Assembly: GCF_008692845.1 (NCBI RefSeq)
Contig: NZ_VXJW01000007.1
Coordinates: forward strand, 186,001 to 250,000
DNA from: Salmonella enterica subsp. arizonae
GTDB lineage: Bacteria > Pseudomonadota > Gammaproteobacteria > Enterobacterales > Enterobacteriaceae
DNA length: 64,000 bases
Direction: 5' to 3'
Numbering within the stretch: position 1 is the stretch's first letter; each line of letters opens with the position of its first letter. Shown piece after piece: positions 32,278 to 41,739 of the stretch. The notes beneath the pieces were generated by a model. It did no database searches and had not been told where the DNA came from. It worked only from the letters and a program-made list of their open reading frames with translations. The translations under genes were made by a program, and so were the position numbers.

Positions 32278-32440
32278 GATCACTCCATATTTGTAAGAAC
32301 AGGTTATCCACAGAGGCCGGGGAAGTCATAACAGGTTTATTCATCTCTTTTCCAATAACTTCCCGCAATCCTGACCCAGGTTATCCACAATTCACCTTGT
32401 GTCGGGTGAACGGGTGTTGTAGCAATTGTAGTCAATTAAT

Positions 32441-32483
32441 ACAACATATTGGGTCGGCGTGCATTTTAAAGTCTATATGTAGT
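32441..32483 (-). promoter_or_regulatory. Pair of NrdR-box-like sites upstream of nrdDG
   Basis: Read on the minus strand, ACTACATATAGACT (32470-32483) and ACCCAATATGTTGT (32441-32454) resemble the NrdR consensus ACACWATATMTWGTGT. They lie about 29 bp apart, near whole helical turns, as known NrdR box pairs do. They overlap the predicted promoter, fitting repression by NrdR. The match is partial. Confidence 0.6.
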
Positions 32484-32526
32484 GATTTGCATCAAGGATG
32501 TTTGCAATTTTATTGACGTAGAACAA
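32482..32526 (-). promoter_or_regulatory. Two FNR-type sites upstream of nrdDG
   Basis: The minus strand reads TTGATGCAAATCAC (32482-32495), close to TTGAT-N4-ATCAA, and TTGTTCTACGTCAA (32513-32526), a weaker match. Their centres are 31 bp apart, the spacing of the two known FNR sites (about -33.5 and -64.5) of E. coli nrdD. This would place the start of transcription near 32455. Confidence 0.75.
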
Positions 32527-32686
32527 GGTAAAAACCAGAGCGTACAGATGGCGGGCATTGTAGCGTTTGTAAAAGATAGCAAGAAAAATCTGATTAATTA
32601 TTCAACAAAAACAGGCAGTAAGTTGGAACAACGCCGCAGCCCGTGTCAATAGGGCTACGGCGTTTATCCGTATATGGACAACGTGC

Positions 32687-34014
32687 TAGCGTTGTAACCA
32701 CCAGATGGCTTCAAATAGGCGGAGCGTCATCGCAACTGGCTGGCGACCTCGCCATAATTGTGCATTAGCGCCTGCCACTGTCCTTTAGTATGCGGGGGAT
32801 GCCACTCCTGACACGTTTTGCTCAGATTAGCGACGACCAGCAGAGTTTGCCCCTGTCACTGGTGGCGATAACACCATAGCGATGGGCTATCCGGGAGGAG
32901 AGCCTGATAATCGCCCCAGATCAGTACAGGCTGTGTTTTACGCAGCGCGATCAGTTTTTGATAGGTGTAGAGCACCGAGTTTTCATCGCTCAATGCCGCC
33001 GCGACATTAACATTCGCATAATTATTGCACAGGTTTATCCACGGTTCGCCTTGGGTGAAACCAGCGTTTTTACCGTTATCCCATTGCATCGGCTTGCGGC
33101 TGTTGTCGCGGGATTTACTGGCCAGAATGGCCAGCAGGTCATAGGGATCGCGCCCGGCGGCGCGTAGTCAGGTTTTGCCAGCGTCCACTTTTCACCGCCG
33201 GGGTAATCCACCTTCAGATGATGAAAATTGAAGGTCATTGATAGCTCGTTGCCGTTAAGCGCGGCATATTGCTGGCAGTTTTCCAGGGTGGTAGAGGACA
33301 TTTCGCCTACCGTCATCAGATTACGCGGCGTAAAAACGTCACGGTTCACTTCGCGTAAAAACGCGCGCGCGGCCCGTCGGTATAAAAGCGGCGTCCATCG
33401 CCCGCCGGATCGTCAGGAAAATCCTGATGTTTGGAGATCAGATTCACCACGTCCAGACGTAAGCCATCCACGCCGCGATCGGCCCAGAATTTGCAAACCT
33501 TTTTCAGCTCGGCGCGCACGGCGGGGTTTTCCCAGTTCAGATCGGCCTGTTCAGGCGCGAAAAGGTGTAAATAATACTGTTCGCTCTGGTTATGCCAGTT
33601 GTTCGGGTAGACATCCGGCGTGCCATCGCGCCAGATGTAAAACTGACGGTATGGACTCTCTTTGTTCAGCGCTTCGCGAAACCAGGCGTGCTGGGTTGAA
33701 GTATGGTTAAACACCCTATCCAGGATGATACGAATATCGCGCGTTTTCGCCTGCGCCACCAGCTCGTCAAAATCATCCAGCGTGCCATAGGCCGGGTCGA
33801 TAGCCGTATAGTTTGCGACGTCATAACCGTTATCCACCTGCGGCGAAATATAAAATGGCGTGAGCCAGATGGCATCCACGCCGAGCTGCTGTAGATAGCC
33901 AGGGCGCTGGGTGACGCCGCGTAAATCGCCGGTGCCGCTGCCGGTGGTATCCTGAAAACTTTTCGGGTAGATCTGGTAACTCACGCCGTTTTGCCACCAG
34001 AGGGGAATAGTCAT
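32687..34014 (-). pseudogene. treC: Trehalose-6-phosphate hydrolase gene, multiply disrupted
   Basis: The E. coli enzyme has 551 residues. Here the frame opens normally (MTIPLWWQNGVSYQIYPKSF) and runs about 220 residues through LNWENPAVRAELKKVCKFWA. It carries an in-frame loss of roughly a dozen residues before SEQYYLHLFAPEQ, then shifts frame near 33350. The next piece (MNRDVFTPRNLMTVGEMSST to WTLAKPDY) is joined to a far downstream part (KSRDNSRKPMQW type), removing about 100 residues of the catalytic barrel. A TGA stop follows at about 32856 where E. coli has Trp. Another shift occurs near 32740 before the ending LFEAIWWLQR. No active enzyme is possible. Confidence 0.9.
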
Positions 34015-34050
34015 TGTAGTTTCCTGCAACTGCGCCCCGAAGAAGAAGCA

Positions 34051-35351
34051 TTAGACAATTTGTAATGTGCCCTGACGATGCTTACGCTGATAGATAAAGG
34101 CGGTAAGAATCATTGGGATAACGATTGCGATAACCATCGCCATGCCGTACACCTGCCAGTAGCGCGGCGGTATAGATAGGATGCCCTGCAGGCACCGTTG
34201 GCGATGACGCCGTTCAGGCCGCAGAGCAGTCCTGCCAGGCCAGAGCCGATCATCGCGCACAGCATCGGAAAACGATACTTCAGGTTGATACCGTACATTG
34301 CCGGTTCAGTGACGCCAAGATAAGCGGAAATGGCGGCAGGAACGGAGATCTTGCGTTCATTGTGTTTACGGCTGGAAATGATGATGCCCACCACGGCGGA
34401 GGCCTGCGCGGCGCAATCAGCGGCCGGACTGGCGTACCGCCCATGCTCTGTACCATCTGCATATCGATAGCGAGTGTCGTCTGGTGGACGCCGGTAATCA
34501 CCAGCGGGGCATACAGAAAGCCGAACAGCGCCGCGCCTATCGGGGCGAAACTGCCGGTCATCATATAACGTACCGCAAAGGCCACACCGTCGCCGATCAT
34601 ACGACCAAACGGGCCGATAACGGTGTGGGCGAGAAAGACGGCCAGTATCAACGAACAGACCGGGACGACAACCAGGTAGAGATAATCCGGCACGATGCGC
34701 TTCAGGCGCGCTTCAATAAACTCAAGCGTCAGTCCCGCCAGTAGCGCCGGGATTACCTGCGCCTGATAGCCCACCTTCTCAATGCTAGACAAGCCGAAGT
34801 TCCAGACGCCTGGCGTTTGCTGGCCCAGCAGATCCCCACCGGCAGATAGAAGAAGATCGCTTCGCCGATCAGCCATAAAAAATCGTAAAGCGTTTTTAGC
34901 GTCGGATACATCTGCGCCAGCGTTTGGCCGTTGCTCATCGGCACATCGCCAATCACGTTACGAAAGCCTAAGATCAAACCGCCGCTGATCAATGCCGGTA
35001 GTAGCGGAAAGAAGATCTCCGCGAAGTGGGAAATGAACTGCTCATGCCACTTCATGTTCTGACGAGCGGCTTTTTCGCCTGTTCTTTATCAGTATGCGCT
35101 TTACCGGTGGCGTCCAGCTGCGCTTTATAGTAATCGCCCACTTCAGTGCCGATCGCCATCTGAAACGGCCCGGCGTTGGTGAAACAGCCTTTAACCATCG
35201 GTAATTGTTCGATCTCTTTTAGCCTGGCGTTCGCCGGCTGGCGGAGCACAAAGCGCAAGCGAGTAATACAGTGGCTCACTGTGGCGATGTTGTCGCGCCC
35301 GCCGACCCGTTCAATCAGCCGGTCGATATCGGCTTGTTTTACTTCGCTCAT
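34051..35351 (-). pseudogene. treB: Trehalose-specific PTS enzyme IIBC gene, disrupted
   Basis: The E. coli product has 473 residues. The IIB domain is intact at first (MSEVKQADIDRLIERVGGRD; the phospho-Cys in TVSHCITRLRFVL). The frame then breaks near 35052 after about 98 codons. The IIC domain continues in other frames: MKWHEQFISHFAEIFFPLLP, then a deletion after YLPVGICW, then VPDYLYLVVVPVCSLILAVF, another shift near 34420 (WPLIA region), and a last one near 34190 before the end YQRKHRQGTLQIV. With treC also broken, trehalose uptake and use through this route is lost. Confidence 0.9.
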
Positions 35352-35414
35352 CGTAAAGCCAAGAGATGTTATTGGTTGGCGCAAGAGTATCTCTTCAACG
35401 TTCGCTTAAGAGTA

Positions 35415-35424
35415 GGAACGTTCC
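35415..35424 (-). promoter_or_regulatory. Probable TreR operator upstream of treB
   Basis: GGAACGTTCC is a perfect 10-bp palindrome with the central CG of LacI-family operators. It lies between treR and the treB remnant, 64 bases before the treB start. A similar but imperfect CAACGTTCG occurs about 25 bases closer to treB. Binding by TreR is inferred. Confidence 0.55.
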
Positions 35425-35477
35425 CGGAATTCGGCGACGATCACAAATTACCCGCAGTATTCGATTTAATCAGCGAC

Positions 35478-36425
35478 TCAGGCGAGGGTAGAAGAAATGA
35501 CGATCTGGCGCGGATCGCAGCGACCATTGATCTGTTCGATCAGCTGCGAAGCCGCCTGTCGTCCGGCGTCCGCATAACCAGGATCGACGGCGACGATCTC
35601 CGGGTGCAGGAATTTCATCAGCGGCGTGTTCCCGACGCTTGCCAGTTGCAGCGTCTCAATACGTTGCTCTTGTAAATACTTACTGGCGCCCAACGCCAGC
35701 GTATCGGTGGCGCAAACTAACGCGGTGGTATCCGGCATTATGACGCTTGCCGTATGCTCATAGCCCTGCTTCATGGCGAGACCGGGCAGGGCGGCGACGG
35801 GATGAAGTTTATGTTTTTTACAAAACGCCAGATAGGCGTCATGCCGACGTTTGCCGGTCGTAACGTCGCTATGAGGAACGCCCAGAAAGCTAATGTTGCG
35901 GTGCCCCTGCTCATACAGCCGCCGCATGAGGATATGAATCGCGTCCTCGTCGTCGTAGCAGACGGAGGCAAAACCTTTCGCCTCTCTTGCCAGCAACACC
36001 AGCGAGGCTTTCCAGGGGGCGATCAGCTCTTCGGTGATGCCAGTAAAACCAAACAGCACCACGCCGTCAATATTGCGTCGCCTGAGCATTCTCAGATGTT
36101 CCGCTACCAGCGTCGGTGAGAACTGGCTTTCCATCATAATAGGGTCGTAGCCCTGCTCATAAAACGCAGGCAGCATGGTTTGAACCGCGAGGTTTTCAGA
36201 TAACGAATCGAGGCGAGTGACGATGATCGCGACCACTTTATCACTTTGTCCCCGCATCGCACGGGCGGAGCGGGACGGGGAGAAACCGTATTGATTCATC
36301 ACCGCTTCGACACGCTCGCGGGTACGTTCGCTTACGCCGCTTTCATGGTTAAGCACGCGGGAAACTGTTGATTTTCCTACACCGCTCAGGCGGGCGATGT
36401 CTTTGATAGTGAGCCGATTTTCCAT
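35478..36425 (-). CDS. treR: Trehalose operon repressor (LacI family)
   Basis: The 315-residue product has the E. coli length and starts at ATG 36425 (MENRLTIKDIARLSGVGKST). The frame remains open upstream to 36596, but that part is promoter. The LacI-type HTH (TIKDIARLSGVGKSTVSRVL, about 5-24) and hinge (GFSPSRSARAMRGQ) precede an intact periplasmic-binding-like domain for trehalose-6-phosphate. The frame shows no damage, although both its target genes are pseudogenes. Confidence 0.96.
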   Translation of the reverse strand: MENRLTIKDIARLSGVGKSTVSRVLNHESGVSERTRERVEAVMNQYGFSPSRSARAMRGQSDKVVAIIVTRLDSLSENLAVQTMLPAFYEQGYDPIMMESQFSPTLVAEHLRMLRRRNIDGVVLFGFTGITEELIAPWKASLVLLAREAKGFASVCYDDEDAIHILMRRLYEQGHRNISFLGVPHSDVTTGKRRHDAYLAFCKKHKLHPVAALPGLAMKQGYEHTASVIMPDTTALVCATDTLALGASKYLQEQRIETLQLASVGNTPLMKFLHPEIVAVDPGYADAGRQAASQLIEQINGRCDPRQIVISSTLA

Positions 36426-36502
36426 CCTGTTTTCCCGTGGCGCGAAGCTGATGGTGATAAAAAGAGTAACTTTACTCAAGCGAAGGGCAATGGGCAAAGT
36501 CT

Positions 36503-36537
36503 GGTTTATATTTTGTTTAATTACGTAACGATATGAT
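36503..36537 (+). promoter_or_regulatory. PhoP box and promoter of mgtA
   Basis: The direct repeat GGTTTA-TATTT-TGTTTA (36503-36519) matches the PhoP box (two (T)GTTTA hexamers 11 bp apart). A -10 box TATGAT follows at 36532-36537. The repeat stands where PhoP would replace a -35 element. The predicted start near 36544 gives a leader of about 264 bases, the length known for Salmonella mgtA. Confidence 0.9.
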
Positions 36538-36543
36538 ACCGCC

Positions 36544-36808
36544 ATAATTGCCACAAAACTTATGGATTTATGTATATAATCCGCGTCGCAAATCATTTAC
36601 TTACCGGAGGCGATATGGACCCTGAACCCACCCCTCTCCCGCGATGGAGAGTTTTCCTTTTCCGGTAAGTCTGCCTTTGCTGTCTTACCGGTTTGTAAGA
36701 CAGTGACACGATAACGTCCCTGTTTTTATTAAAAAATTGCTCATCGGGCAAGGCTTTGCCGCGCCTGAATAATTTTCTGCGCCTGACTTCGGCGCGGAGG
36801 GATTACCT
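36544..36808 (+). promoter_or_regulatory. mgtA Mg2+-responsive leader (riboswitch)
   Basis: The long 5' leader of mgtA carries the Pro-rich mgtL leader peptide and, after it, complementary stretches such as TTGCTGTCTTACCGG and CCGGTTTGTAAGACAG that form a strong stem (about 36672-36706). From published work, Mg2+, MgtL translation and Rho decide whether transcription goes on into mgtA. The location and peptide are seen; the switching is known from the literature on Salmonella mgtA. Confidence 0.85.
36615..36668 (+). CDS. mgtL: mgtA leader peptide MgtL
   Basis: The 17-codon frame encodes MDPEPTPLPRWRVFLFR. ACCGGAGGCGAT gives a strong ribosome site. It has four Pro codons among the first nine, the feature by which slow proline decoding favours mgtA expression. 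The 3' end lies in the leader stem region. Confidence 0.92.
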   Translation: MDPEPTPLPRWRVFLFR

Positions 36809-39517
36809 ATGCTAAAAACCATTACCCGCCAGCTTTTTGCCCGGCTTAACCGGCACTTGCCTTATCGTCTGGTTCACCGTGATCCGCTGCCCGGCGCGCA
36901 GACCGCCGTAAACGCGCCTATCCCGCCTTCACTGAGCGAACGCTGCCTGAAAGTCGCGGCAATGGAACAGGAGGCTCTCTGGCGCGTCTTTGATACGCAT
37001 CCGGAGGGATTAAACGCCGCCGAGGTGACGCGCGCGCGTGAAAAATATGGTGAAAACCGCCTTCCCGCACAGAAACCATCGCCGTGGTGGGTTCATTTGT
37101 GGGTATGTTATCGCAATCCTTTCAATATTTTACTCACGATTCTTGGCGGCATTTCTTATGCCACGGAGGATCTGTTTGCCGCAGGCGTTATCGCCCTGAT
37201 GGTCTGTATCTCAACACTGCTGAATTTTGTGCAGGAAGCGCGCTCGACGAAAGCGGCGGATGCGCTAAAAGCGATGGTCAGCAATACCGCCACTGTACTG
37301 CGGGTTATTAATGAAAATGGCGAAAACGGTTGGCTGGAATTACCCATCGATCAACTGGTGCCCGGCGATATTATTAAGCTGGCGGCGGGAGATATGGTCC
37401 CGGCAGATTTACGGATTATCCAGGCGCGCGATCTGTTTGTCGCCCAGGCGTCGCTGACCGGCGAATCGCTGCCGGTCGAGAAAGTCGCCACGACCCGCGA
37501 GCCCCGGCAAAACAATCCGCTTGAGTGCGACACGCTGTGCTTTATGGGGACGAACGTAGTAAGCGGAACGGCGCAGGCCATCGTGATGGCGACCGGCGCC
37601 GACACCTGGTTTGGTCAATTGGCGGGACGCGTCTCGGAACAAGAGAACGAGCAGAACGCTTTCCAGAAAGGGATTAGCCGCGTCAGTATGCTGCTGATCC
37701 GCTTTATGCTGGTAATGGCGCCGATAGTACTGATTATTAATGGTTACACCAAAGGCGACTGGTGGGAAGCGGCGCTATTTGCGCTCTCGGTCGCGGTAGG
37801 GCTAACCCCGGAAATGCTGCCGATGATCGTTACCTCTACCCTGGCGCGCGGGGCGGTGAAGCTATCGAAACAGAAAGTTATTGTGAAGCACCTCGACGCG
37901 ATTCAGAACTTCGGCGCGATGGATATTCTGTGTACCGATAAAACCGGCACGCTGACGCAGGACAAAATTGTGCTGGAGAATCACACGGATATTTCTGGTA
38001 AGCCCTGCGGGCATGTCCTGCACTGCGCCTGGCTGAACAGTCACTATCAGACCGGACTAAAAAATTTACTGGATACGGCGGTACTGGAAGGAGTAGACGA
38101 AACCGACGCGCGTCAGCTCTCCGGACGCTGGCAGAAAATTGATGAGATCCCTTTTGATTTTGAGCGTCGTCGGATGTCGGTGGTGGTCGCCGAAGATTCG
38201 AACGTGCATCAACTGGTCTGTAAAGGCGCGTTACAGGAAATCCTGAATGTGTGTACGCAAGTGCGTCATAACGGCGATATTGTGCCGCTGGACGACAATA
38301 TGCTGCGTCGGGTTAAACGCGTTACCGACACGCTGAACCGTCAGGGGCTACGCGTGGTTGCCGTCGCGACCAAATACCTGCCTGCGCGTGAAGGCGATTA
38401 CCAGCGTATTGATGAGTCTGACCTGATTCTGGAAGGCTATATCGCTTTTCTCGATCCGCCGAAAGAGACCACCGCGCCAGCGCTAAAAGCGCTGAAGGCG
38501 AGCGGGATTACGGTGAAAATTCTCACCGGCGACAGCGAGCTGGTGGCGGCGAAAGTCTGCCATGAAGTCGGGCTGGATGCGGGCGATGTCGTCATCGGTA
38601 GCGATATCGAAGGGTTAAGCGACGACGCGCTGGCGGCGCTGGCCGCCCGTACGACGTTGTTTGCGCGTTTGACGCCGATGCATAAAGAGCGCATCGTCAC
38701 TCTGCTCAAACGCGAGGGGCATGTGGTCGGCTTTATGGGCGACGGGATTAACGATGCCCCGGCGTTGCGGGCGGCGGATATTGGTATTTCGGTGGATGGC
38801 GCGGTGGACATCGCCCGTGAAGCGGCCGATATTATTCTGCTGGAAAAGAGCCTGATGGTACTGGAAGAAGGCGTCATTGAAGGTCGTCGTACTTTTTCTA
38901 ATATGTTGAAATATATCAAGATGACCGCCAGCTCAAACTTCGGTAACGTATTTAGCGTGCTGGTGGCGAGCGCCTTTTTGCCGTTCCTGCCGATGCTGCC
39001 GTTGCACTTGCTGATTCAGAACCTGCTGTACGATGTATCCCAAGTGGCGATTCCGTTTGATAATGTCGACGAAGAACAAATTCAGAAACCGCAGCGCTGG
39101 AATCCGGCGGATTTGGGGCGCTTTATGGTCTTTTTCGGTCCGATCAGCTCAATTTTCGACATCCTGACATTTTGTCTGATGTGGTGGGTATTTCATGCGA
39201 ATACGCCAGAAGCGCAAACCTTGTTCCAGTCCGGCTGGTTTGTGGTGGGGTTACTGTCACAAACGCTGATTGTGCATATGATCCGTACCCGTCGTCTGCC
39301 GTTTATTCAAAGTCGTGCCGCCTGGCCGCTGATGACGATGACGCTGCTGGTGATGGTGGTAGGGATCTCGTTGCCGTTTTCGCCGCTGGCGTCTTACCTG
39401 CAATTGCAGGCGCTGCCGCTAAGCTATTTCCCGTGGCTGATTGCGATTCTGGCAGGCTATATGACGTTGACCCAACTAGTGAAAGGGTTTTATAGCCGGC
39501 GTTATGGCTGGCAATAA
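36809..39517 (+). CDS. mgtA: Mg2+-importing P-type ATPase MgtA
   Basis: This inner-membrane P3B ATPase has 902 residues and about ten transmembrane helices. The actuator motif SLTGESLPVEK is at about 214-224. The phosphorylation motif CTDKTGTLT (Asp about 377) follows, then KILTGDSELVAAKV and the hinge GFMGDGINDAPALRAADIGI (about 643-662). It imports Mg2+ under low-Mg2+ conditions and is expressed from the PhoP promoter and leader upstream. It is complete with no sign of decay. ATG 36809 follows CGGAGGGATTACCT. Confidence 0.97.
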   Translation: MLKTITRQLFARLNRHLPYRLVHRDPLPGAQTAVNAPIPPSLSERCLKVAAMEQEALWRVFDTHPEGLNAAEVTRAREKYGENRLPAQKPSPWWVHLWVCYRNPFNILLTILGGISYATEDLFAAGVIALMVCISTLLNFVQEARSTKAADALKAMVSNTATVLRVINENGENGWLELPIDQLVPGDIIKLAAGDMVPADLRIIQARDLFVAQASLTGESLPVEKVATTREPRQNNPLECDTLCFMGTNVVSGTAQAIVMATGADTWFGQLAGRVSEQENEQNAFQKGISRVSMLLIRFMLVMAPIVLIINGYTKGDWWEAALFALSVAVGLTPEMLPMIVTSTLARGAVKLSKQKVIVKHLDAIQNFGAMDILCTDKTGTLTQDKIVLENHTDISGKPCGHVLHCAWLNSHYQTGLKNLLDTAVLEGVDETDARQLSGRWQKIDEIPFDFERRRMSVVVAEDSNVHQLVCKGALQEILNVCTQVRHNGDIVPLDDNMLRRVKRVTDTLNRQGLRVVAVATKYLPAREGDYQRIDESDLILEGYIAFLDPPKETTAPALKALKASGITVKILTGDSELVAAKVCHEVGLDAGDVVIGSDIEGLSDDALAALAARTTLFARLTPMHKERIVTLLKREGHVVGFMGDGINDAPALRAADIGISVDGAVDIAREAADIILLEKSLMVLEEGVIEGRRTFSNMLKYIKMTASSNFGNVFSVLVASAFLPFLPMLPLHLLIQNLLYDVSQVAIPFDNVDEEQIQKPQRWNPADLGRFMVFFGPISSIFDILTFCLMWWVFHANTPEAQTLFQSGWFVVGLLSQTLIVHMIRTRRLPFIQSRAAWPLMTMTLLVMVVGISLPFSPLASYLQLQALPLSYFPWLIAILAGYMTLTQLVKGFYSRRYGWQ

Positions 39518-39529
39518 CCATTGTGATCG

Positions 39530-39600
39530 TTGCCTGGTGGCGCTTGCGTTTACTGGGCCTACAAATGCCGGATTAGGCGAAGCCGCATCCGGCACTGGCG
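39530..39600. repeat. REP/BIME cluster between mgtA and ridA
   Basis: Two opposed units are seen: GCCTGGTGGCGCTTGCGTTTA with GGGCCTAC, and GCCGGATTAGGCGAAGCCGC followed by ATCCGGCA. They lie between convergent genes. Confidence 0.75.
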
Positions 39601-39610
39601 TTTTTATCGC

Positions 39611-39997
39611 TTAGCGACGAACGGCGATCGCTTCGATCTCAATTTTTACATCTTTCGGCAGACGCGCGACTTCCACGCAGGAACGAGCCGGGAAGGTCGC
39701 ATTGTGCTCAGTGAAGAAGGCTTCGTAGGTGGCGTTGACGGTCGCAAAGTCGTTCAGATCTTTTACGAATACGGTCGTTTTCACGATGTCGCCTACTTTC
39801 AGGCCTGCGGCTTCCACGATAGCTTTCACATTTTCCAACGACTGACGCGCCTGTGCGGACACATCTTTCGGTACGCTGCCGGTTTTCGGATCAACCGGGA
39901 TCTGGCCGGAAGTGATTACCATGCTGCCCAGATCTACGCCCTGAACGTATGGACCGATAGCTGCGGGTGCATTTTCCGTCGCAATAGTTTTGCTCAT
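39611..39997 (-). CDS. ridA: 2-iminobutanoate/2-iminopropanoate deaminase RidA (YjgF)
   Basis: This trimeric cytoplasmic deaminase hydrolyses reactive enamine/imine intermediates formed by threonine and serine dehydratases. It has 128 residues from ATG 39997 (MSKTIATENAPAAIGPYVQG) after CAGGAGAAATC; the open frame upstream to 40096 is not part of it. The substrate-binding Arg lies in FPARSCVEVARLPKD (about residue 105). It follows the pyrBI unit on the same strand, but a gap of about 105 bases suggests its own promoter. Confidence 0.97.
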   Translation of the reverse strand: MSKTIATENAPAAIGPYVQGVDLGSMVITSGQIPVDPKTGSVPKDVSAQARQSLENVKAIVEAAGLKVGDIVKTTVFVKDLNDFATVNATYEAFFTEHNATFPARSCVEVARLPKDVKIEIEAIAVRR

Positions 39998-40102
39998 GAT
40001 TTCTCCTGAATTACAGCGGTAAGTAAGACTGCATCTATGATTAAGGGACGCAGCCTGATGTCCCGTCATTATAGGGAGCCAGTAATTGTTAACCAACCCT
40101 AA

Positions 40103-40564
40103 TTAGTTGGCCAGCACCACATTATGCGAAAACTCTTTTTCACAGTATTTGCATTTGAGGGCAATGTCATTGGCGCGCTTTTTCACTGCGAAGCAGGAAG
40201 ACACCGGTTCTGCGTGGCTGATGCAGTTGCTGTTCGGGCAAACCAGCACATTATTAATACGTTCCGGCAGGTTGGGGCGTGACTTCCCTACGACATCGTA
40301 GTTATCAATGCGGTTAACGGTGGCCTGCGGCGCGTACAGAGCAAGCTGGTTAACTTGCTCATCAGTGAGAAAGGTATTTTCTATTTTGATTAAGTCCTTA
40401 CGCCCCATCTCGCCAGACGGTAGATTCAGGCCGATAGTGATCCGCTGCTCGGTCTCGGTCAGTTTAAACAGACTCAGCAGCTTAAAGCCTACCTGCGCAG
40501 GGATATGGTCAATCACGGTGCCGCATTTAATGGCTTCTACCTGCAGTTTATTATCGTGTGTCAT
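40103..40564 (-). CDS. pyrI: Aspartate carbamoyltransferase regulatory chain
   Basis: This 153-residue allosteric subunit of ATCase binds CTP/ATP and the catalytic trimers. The N-terminal allosteric domain shows [20 protein letters not shown]. The zinc domain carries [17 protein letters not shown] and [11 protein letters not shown], with four Cys ligands (pattern C-x4-C and C-x2-C). It is 13 bases downstream of pyrB in the same operon. Confidence 0.97.
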   Translation of the reverse strand: MTHDNKLQVEAIKCGTVIDHIPAQVGFKLLSLFKLTETEQRITIGLNLPSGEMGRKDLIKIENTFLTDEQVNQLALYAPQATVNRIDNYDVVGKSRPNLPERINNVLVCPNSNCISHAEPVSSCFAVKKRANDIALKCKYCEKEFSHNVVLAN

Positions 40565-40577
40565 CTCTATTTCTCCC

Positions 40578-41513
40578 TTACAAACTCAGTTCGCTATTCA
40601 GTACCAACGCCAGTAACGCCTGGCGAGCGAAAATACCGTTGCCCGCCTGCTGGAAGTACCAGGCATGCGGCGTTTTATCTACATCCGTGGTGATTTCATC
40701 AATACGCGGCAGCGGGTGCAGCACTTTCATATTTTCACGCGCGCCGTTCAGGTCACTGGCGCGCAGAACAAACTGCGCCTTCACATTGGCGTATTCCGAC
40801 GGGTCGAGACGCTCTTTCTGTACGCGGGTCATATAGAGGATGTCGACGTCGGCCATAACCTCTTCAATAGAACCATGCAGACTCCAGTCCATCCCTTTTT
40901 CGTCAAGCATATCCAGAATGTACTGCGGCATCGCCAGCGCTTCCGGCGCGATAAAATAAAAACGGTTGCCGCTAAATTTCGCCAGCGCCTGGGTTAGCGA
41001 ATGCACGGTGCGACCATATTTCAGATCGCCGACCATCGCGATATGCAGGTTATCCAGACGGCCCTGCGTTTCCTGGATGGTGAACAGGTCCAGGAGGGTC
41101 TGCGTCGGATGCTGGTTCGAACCGTCGCCAGCATTGAGCACTGGTACCTTACCGGAAAACTCTGTCGCCAGACGAGCTGCGCCTTCTTGCGGATGGCGCA
41201 TCACAATCGCGTCTACGTAAGTGCTAATCACGGAGATCGTGTCGGCCAGCGTTTCTCCTTTTTTCCCCAGTGACGTGTTAGCGCTGTCGGAGAAGCCCAC
41301 TACGCTGGCGCCCAGGCGATGCATCGACGTTTCAAACGACAGGCGAGTACGCGTAGAAGCTTCAAAAAAGCAGCTAGCGATCACTTTATGTTTTAATAGC
41401 TCCGGCTGCGGGTGGGCTTTTAATTTCGCCGCCGTCGCCAGTACCAGATTAAGATCGTCGCGGCTGAGGTCGTTTATGGAAATGATATGTTTTTGATATA
41501 GCGGGTTAGCCAT
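40578..41513 (-). CDS. pyrB: Aspartate carbamoyltransferase catalytic chain
   Basis: This 311-residue enzyme joins carbamoyl phosphate to aspartate, the first committed pyrimidine step. The start ATG 41513 ([20 protein letters not shown]) follows CAGGAGATAAAC; the ORF runs further upstream through the pyrL attenuator but that is leader. Carbamoyl-phosphate loop [10 protein letters not shown] (about 53-62), [12 protein letters not shown] and the domain-closure HPLPR are all present. It is regulated by the UTP-sensitive attenuator at pyrL. Confidence 0.97.
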   Translation of the reverse strand: MANPLYQKHIISINDLSRDDLNLVLATAAKLKAHPQPELLKHKVIASCFFEASTRTRLSFETSMHRLGASVVGFSDSANTSLGKKGETLADTISVISTYVDAIVMRHPQEGAARLATEFSGKVPVLNAGDGSNQHPTQTLLDLFTIQETQGRLDNLHIAMVGDLKYGRTVHSLTQALAKFSGNRFYFIAPEALAMPQYILDMLDEKGMDWSLHGSIEEVMADVDILYMTRVQKERLDPSEYANVKAQFVLRASDLNGARENMKVLHPLPRIDEITTDVDKTPHAWYFQQAGNGIFARQALLALVLNSELSL

Positions 41514-41535
41514 GTTTATCTCCTGACGCCTGGGC

Positions 41536-41563
41536 AAAAAAAAGCCCCTCAATTGAGGGGCTT
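41536..41563 (-). terminator. pyrBI attenuator
   Basis: A perfect 22-bp palindrome (arms AAGCCCCTCAA and TTGAGGGGCTT) is followed by eight U residues on the minus strand. It overlaps the last codons of pyrL, so a ribosome close behind RNA polymerase stops the hairpin forming when UTP is low. This is the known pyrBI mechanism. Confidence 0.93.
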
Positions 41564-41650
41564 GGGATTGGTTTTCAACGGAAAGAAAAACGGCAGGCCT
41601 GCGTCCTTTTTCAGACGCGGTAAGACAGAATGTCGTACACACTGAACCAT
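41549..41650 (-). CDS. pyrL: pyrBI leader peptide PyrL
   Basis: The 33-codon frame begins [20 protein letters not shown] and continues [13 protein letters not shown]. The run of Phe codons matches the U-rich pause tract. It ends within the attenuator palindrome, as required for coupling. ATTTGCCGGGAGGAAGC upstream holds a strong ribosome site. Confidence 0.92.
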   Translation of the reverse strand: MVQCVRHSVLPRLKKDAGLPFFFPLKTNPKPLN

Positions 41651-41675
41651 GCTTCCTCCCGGCAAATTGCCCGCG

Positions 41676-41703
41676 ATTATACGCAGCTCTGTTTTGGGAT
41701 CAA
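41676..41703 (-). promoter_or_regulatory. pyrBI promoter
   Basis: The minus strand has -35 TTGATC (41698-41703) and -10 TATAAT (41676-41681) with 16 bases between. Transcription would start near 41670, about 20 bases before pyrL. Confidence 0.8.
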
Positions 41704-41739
41704 GCGATTAATGCATGATTTACTCATCGCAAACGGTTC

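Larger units (their letters stand above)
32278..32686. other. nrdDG promoter region and space to treC
   Basis: This is 409 bases without a gene. The left half is the nrdD leader, with two TTATCCACA-type stretches that resemble DnaA boxes (near 32304 and 32382). The middle holds the NrdR- and FNR-like sites. The right end is AT-rich and reaches the end of the treC pseudogene. A DnaA role is only suggested by the 9-mers. Confidence 0.5.

Noticed and set aside
32856-34029. Two separate short CDSs in the treC region
   Set aside because: Each matches a part of TreC in order, so they are pieces of one pseudogene rather than genes.
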